A DNA stretch of 64,000 nt from Arthrobacter sp. CAN_C5 (GTDB lineage Bacteria; Actinomycetota; Actinomycetes; Actinomycetales; Micrococcaceae): contig NZ_JAGGMZ010000001.1 in assembly GCF_017875735.1 (NCBI RefSeq), positions 992,001-1,056,000 on the forward strand, in the 5' to 3' direction. Shown here one piece after another: positions 60,921 to 64,000 of this stretch (within the stretch, counting starts at the first letter, position 1; the number at the start of each line of letters is the position of its first letter). The notes under the pieces were generated by a model, which saw nothing but the letters and a program-made list of their open reading frames with translations, had not been told where the DNA came from and ran no database searches. The position numbers were made by a program, and so were the translations under genes.

Positions 60921-62193
60921 TTGTTGCTCCCTTTGTCACTCCGGGATAGTCGTTTGCGGCCCGCCAGTCGTCGGGCAGCAGGTGGTCCAGCACGTCGTCG
61001 ACCGTTACCGCACCGACCAGCCGGCCCTCCTTGTTGACCACGGGAAGGGAGTTCAGGTTGTAGGTGGCAAGGATGCGCGCCACTTCACTGATGTTGGCCT
61101 GGTCGCCAACGGGTTCCAGATCGGTATCCACGATGTTGCCCAACTGCTCGGGCGGTGGGAACCGCAACAGCTGCTGGATGTGGACAACGCCCAGGTACCG
61201 TCCGGTCGGGGTCTCCAGGGGTGGCCGGCAGACGAAGATCGACGACGCCAGGGCGGGAGTAAGCTCCTCGCGGCGGACATGAGCCAGTGCTTCCGCCACC
61301 GTCGCTTCGGGCGGGAGGATGACCGGCACCGTCGTCATCATGGAGCCCGCAGTGTCCTCCTCATACTGAAGCAGCCGCCGGACATCCTCGGCGTCCTCGG
61401 GCTCCATCAGCGCCAGCAGATCTTCCTTCTGCGCCTCGGGGAGCTCATTGAGCAGGTCGGCGGCGTCGTCCGGGTCCATTTCCTCAAGGACATCAGCGGC
61501 GCGCTCGCGGTTGAGGGACGAGATGATCTGTACCTGGTCGTCGTCGGGCAACTCCTGGAGGATGTCCGCAAGACGGTCGTCTTGCAGTGCGCCAGCGATC
61601 TCGGTGCGCCGCTTGTCGCTCATTTCGTGGAGAGCATCAGCGAAGTCGGCCGGTTTCAGGTCCTCATGCTGGGCGACGAACTGGGAGGCACCCTGGGGCT
61701 CGGCCGCGTCGCCGTGATAGGCGTCCAGCCAGTCAACGATCAGGCGCTCGCCGCGCCTGAGACCACGCAGGGGTGACGATGCCGTCCCGCGCCTGATGAA
61801 CACCTGGGACACGTGCCAGTCGCCGGCACGGTCCATCTCGATGGCAATGTCCTCGATCGTCGCCTCACCGCTGTCGTCACGAAGGGTGACCCGGCGGTCG
61901 AACAGTTCCCCGACGACCAGCATTTCGGCACCCCGCTGCTCGAAGCGGCGCAGGTTGACCAGCCCGGTGCAGATGATCTGGGTGGAGTCAATGGAGGTGA
62001 CGCGGGTCATCGGCACGAAGACGCGCCGTTTGCCGGGAACCTCAACCACCAGGCCCACCGCCTGCGGGGCGGCATTCGGTCCAAGATCCAGGACGACGGC
62101 GTCGCGAAGCCTGCCCAGACGGTCACCCAGGGGGTCGAACACATCGAGGCCAAGCAGGCGCGCCACAAAGACGCGGGTCGGGTTAGTACTCAC
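60913..62193 (-). CDS. MgtE N-terminal/CBS domain protein without a channel domain
   Basis: This 426-aa protein has a PRC-barrel-like N-terminal part (VFVARLLGLDVFDPLGDRLGRLRDAVVLDLG), the MgtE N domain (EDLKPADFADALHEMSDKRRTEIAGAL, RAADVLEEMDPDDAADLLNELP), and two CBS modules (TTVPVILPPEATVAEALAHVRREE; DQANISEVARILATYNLNSLPVVNKEGRLVGAVTVDDVLDHL). The five-TM magnesium channel domain of MgtE is absent, so it is a soluble sensor-like protein rather than a transporter. The GTG start follows TAGCCT by 6 bases. It heads the DUF1003/mrp operon. Confidence 0.9.
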   Translation of the reverse strand: MSTNPTRVFVARLLGLDVFDPLGDRLGRLRDAVVLDLGPNAAPQAVGLVVEVPGKRRVFVPMTRVTSIDSTQIICTGLVNLRRFEQRGAEMLVVGELFDRRVTLRDDSGEATIEDIAIEMDRAGDWHVSQVFIRRGTASSPLRGLRRGERLIVDWLDAYHGDAAEPQGASQFVAQHEDLKPADFADALHEMSDKRRTEIAGALQDDRLADILQELPDDDQVQIISSLNRERAADVLEEMDPDDAADLLNELPEAQKEDLLALMEPEDAEDVRRLLQYEEDTAGSMMTTVPVILPPEATVAEALAHVRREELTPALASSIFVCRPPLETPTGRYLGVVHIQQLLRFPPPEQLGNIVDTDLEPVGDQANISEVARILATYNLNSLPVVNKEGRLVGAVTVDDVLDHLLPDDWRAANDYPGVTKGATNG

Positions 62194-62199
62194 CTGCCT

Positions 62200-62205
62200 A
62201 GGCTA
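62200..62205 (-). promoter_or_regulatory. -10 box (TAGCCT) of the MgtE-N operon
   Basis: On the minus strand TAGCCT lies 6 bases before the GTG, with no ribosome site. Confidence 0.5.
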
Positions 62206-62311
62206 CTTCGGAACAGCTGGTTCTGCGTTATTGAGTCGGGGGCCGGTGGGGGCTAGTTCACTGCGAGCGATACGGGCCCACAGCACAGTCAAAGTGGGCA
62301 AGAATAGGATC

Positions 62312-63136
62312 ATGTCAAACGTGCTTGGACGAACGGCGTCACGGGATGAAGGCCGCACCCTGCCCAAAGGCGAGACCGTTGGGAGGTACAGTGCCTACCT
62401 GGATGCGCAGAAGGCAGTGGATTTCCTTGCCGACAGTAAATTCCCGGTCCAGAAGGTCTCGATCATCGGCAGCGACCTGAAAATGGTCGAACGGGTCACC
62501 GGGCGGCTTAGCTACCCACGGGTGGCTCTTGCCAGCGCGGCTACCGGTGCCTGGTTTGGCTTCTTCGTGGGCCTGATCCTTACCCTGTTTGGCGACGGCG
62601 GCACGTACCTGCCGATCATCACCTCGATGGCGCTCGGTGCGGTGTTCTGGATGCTCTTCGGCGTAATCACCTACGCCTTCCAGCGTGGCAAGCGGGACTT
62701 CACCTCGACAAGCCAGGTCATCGCGACCAGCTACGACGTCATTGTCGAACCGGATTCGGCGGGCGAGGCCCGTCGCATGCTGCAGCAACTCCCCATGAAT
62801 GGGCAGTCCCAGCACCCCGCCCGCGCCCCGCAGGGCTGGCAGCCCCCCGCAGCCGGTGGACAACCGCAGCAGCCGACGACGCCGGCCGCCTGGCAGGATC
62901 CGCTGGCGCAGCCGCCCCGCAACATGCAGCCTGCCGGCGAGCAGCCGACCGGTTCGCAGGGTTCCGCCGGGGAACCGACCCCGGAGTCAGGCGTGCGACG
63001 CGGACAGTTCGCCGATCTCCCAGACGGCCGTCCCCAGTACGGGGTGCGCGTGACCCAGCCGGACAACGGGCCGGCGACCGAGCCAACCGGGCCGCAGGAA
63101 CCCAGGGAAACCGCTCAGCAGGATCCGAAGCAGTAA
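62312..63136 (+). CDS. General stress protein 17M-like membrane protein
   Basis: This 274-aa protein has the GSP17M/YflT-type N-terminal domain (GRYSAYLDAQKAVDFLADSKFPVQKVSIIGSDLKMVERVTG), two TM helices (ATGAWFGFFVGLILTLFG and ITSMALGAVFWMLFGVITYAF) and a second part of the domain (VIATSYDVIVEP). A Gln/Pro-rich, probably disordered tail of about 100 residues follows. I chose the ATG at 62312. The frame is open far upstream, but that part lies antisense to the MgtE-N gene. Confidence 0.82.
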   Translation: MSNVLGRTASRDEGRTLPKGETVGRYSAYLDAQKAVDFLADSKFPVQKVSIIGSDLKMVERVTGRLSYPRVALASAATGAWFGFFVGLILTLFGDGGTYLPIITSMALGAVFWMLFGVITYAFQRGKRDFTSTSQVIATSYDVIVEPDSAGEARRMLQQLPMNGQSQHPARAPQGWQPPAAGGQPQQPTTPAAWQDPLAQPPRNMQPAGEQPTGSQGSAGEPTPESGVRRGQFADLPDGRPQYGVRVTQPDNGPATEPTGPQEPRETAQQDPKQ

Positions 63137-63171
63137 AGCTCCCGCCCGTGCAGGTGACGTCGCGGTAGGCG

Positions 63172-63366
63172 TCAACTGTCCTGCTGAACGCCTCCGGTGG
63201 GGCGCCGGAGTACCCACTGTTCGCCGTCGAGGGCGGTGGCGAACACCACCCGGTAGTCGAGGCTCGCCTCGTTGAAGCGCAGACTCTCCGGATCCAGCTC
63301 GAGACCGTGACCGGCCGCCAGCGCCGTCAGCTCTGCCGGTGACGGCGCTGCCGGCTGGGCGGTCAT
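63172..63366 (-). pseudogene. N-terminal remnant of a macrolide-type phosphotransferase
   Basis: This 64-aa frame matches the beginning of Mph/APH-type kinases (NEASLDYRVVFATALDGEQWVLRRP), with the Arg-Pro of the ATP-binding region, then departs into an unrelated tail and stops. A full gene would need about 230 more codons, but only 35 bp separate it from the next gene. It has its own GGAGAG site 7 bases before the ATG and lies 4 bp after the aminopeptidase gene, so it may still be translated. A short unknown protein is the alternative. Confidence 0.6.
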
Positions 63367-63370
63367 CGGA

Positions 63371-64000
63371 TTACTCTCCGGTGGGGCTGTAGATGCCCGC
63401 CATCCAGGCTTCGACGTCGTCAGCCTCGCGGGGCAGCGCTGCGCTCAGGTTCACGGGACCGTCGGCAGTCATCAGGATGTCGTCTTCGATGCGTACACCG
63501 ATGCCGCGGAACTCCTCGGGCACTGACAGGTCCTCGTCTTTGAAATACAGGCCCGGCTCAATGGTGAACACCATGCCCTCGGTGAGGATCCCCTCCAGGT
63601 AGAGCTCACGCTTGGCCTGAGCGCAGTCGTGCACGTCCATGCCGAGGTGATGGCTGGTGCCGTGGGGCATCCAGCGGCGGTGATGCTGGCCGTCCTGGGA
63701 CAGGGCCACCTCGAGGGACACCGGGAGCAGGCCCCAGGCGTCGAGGCGTTCGGCCAGGACGGTGATCGATGCCTGGTGCACGTCCCGGAACTTGCGGCCC
63801 GGCTGGGCGGCGGCAAACCCGGCGTCGGCCGCGTCGAGCACAGCCTGGTAAATCTTCCGCTGGACGTCCGAGTATTTGCCGTTCACGGGGAGGGTGCGGG
63901 TGATGTCGGCGGTGTACAGGCTGTCGGCTTCGACGCCCGCGTCGAGGAGCAACAGGTCACCGGCGTGAACCTGCCCGTTGTTCCGGATCCAGTGCAGCAC
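63371..64000 (-). CDS. pepP: Xaa-Pro aminopeptidase P, C-terminal part (runs off window)
   Basis: This M24 metallopeptidase is cut by the window end; 209 aa of the C-terminal catalytic domain are visible. Its metal ligands are all present: Asp in LLLLDAG, Asp in YTADITRT, His in GTSHHLGMDVHD, Glu in FTIEPGLY and Glu in GVRIEDDI. It removes N-terminal residues before proline. The true start lies beyond position 64000. Confidence 0.93.
   Translation of the reverse strand: MLHWIRNNGQVHAGDLLLLDAGVEADSLYTADITRTLPVNGKYSDVQRKIYQAVLDAADAGFAAAQPGRKFRDVHQASITVLAERLDAWGLLPVSLEVALSQDGQHHRRWMPHGTSHHLGMDVHDCAQAKRELYLEGILTEGMVFTIEPGLYFKDEDLSVPEEFRGIGVRIEDDILMTADGPVNLSAALPREADDVEAWMAGIYSPTGE

Overview
This window looks like a chromosomal segment of a high-GC actinobacterium, most likely of the Arthrobacter/Micrococcaceae group. 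Supporting signs are the strong G/C third-position bias, actinobacterial families (two Lrp-type regulators, DUF3117, a DivIVA-like mini-protein, a gluABCD-type glutamate transporter) and many start codons 6-8 bases after a TANNNT -10 box, which suggests leaderless mRNAs. From memory, the core gene order (xseB-xseA, ispH, ychF, ... typA, ... fdxA-dapC, ... dapD/dapE, LOG, DivIVA-like, tag, DUF3117, methyltransferase, sigE, anti-sigma, tatB, mrp, MgtE-like) runs parallel to Mycobacterium tuberculosis Rv1107c to Rv1232c, so this is conserved backbone with local insertions. No rRNA, tRNA, CRISPR array, transposase or prophage was seen.

Layout. 0-5 kb: an APH-fold kinase, then a two-component system (histidine kinase and OmpR-type regulator) with a secreted low-complexity protein gene at each end. 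5-9 kb: small regulators (two Lrp/AsnC, ArsR-like, MarR) around an MFS exporter. 9-20 kb: housekeeping genes (NUDIX, rsgA, alanine-type aminotransferase, PPK2, exonuclease VII, ispH, rmuC, ychF) and an MGDG-synthase-like glycosyltransferase. 20-23 kb: a GerMN lipoprotein and a GH18 chitinase. 23-38 kb: two complete Opp/Dpp-type peptide ABC transporters separated by a BCCT osmolyte carrier; both have a terminator hairpin between the binding protein and the permeases. 38-43 kb: typA, a small membrane protein, an ArsR-like regulator and a DUF559/Vsr-like endonuclease gene bracketed by two ~55-bp palindromic direct repeats. 43-54 kb: fdxA-dapC, citrate synthase, galE, a lytic-transglycosylase-like protein, divergent dapD/dapE and gluABCD. 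54-64 kb: LOG, DivIVA-like/tag, DUF3117, methyltransferase, sigE and its anti-sigma factor, tatB, mrp, DUF1003, MgtE-N, a GSP17M-like protein, a truncated macrolide-kinase remnant and the end of an aminopeptidase P gene.

Genes that work together: fdxA is translationally coupled to dapC, and dapC, dapD and dapE serve the succinylase branch of diaminopimelate/lysine synthesis. The kinase/regulator pair probably controls both adjacent secreted-protein genes, since TCTCAT boxes at 11-bp or 22-bp spacing lie upstream of each. SigE and its zinc-binding anti-sigma factor form an envelope-stress unit next to tatB. The least conventional items are the repeat-flanked DUF559 cassette, the signal-peptide frameshift in the second peptide-binding protein, the Asp-rich protein whose 9-bp repeats also encode the kinase start, and a three-way-junction-like leader upstream of the GerMN lipoprotein.
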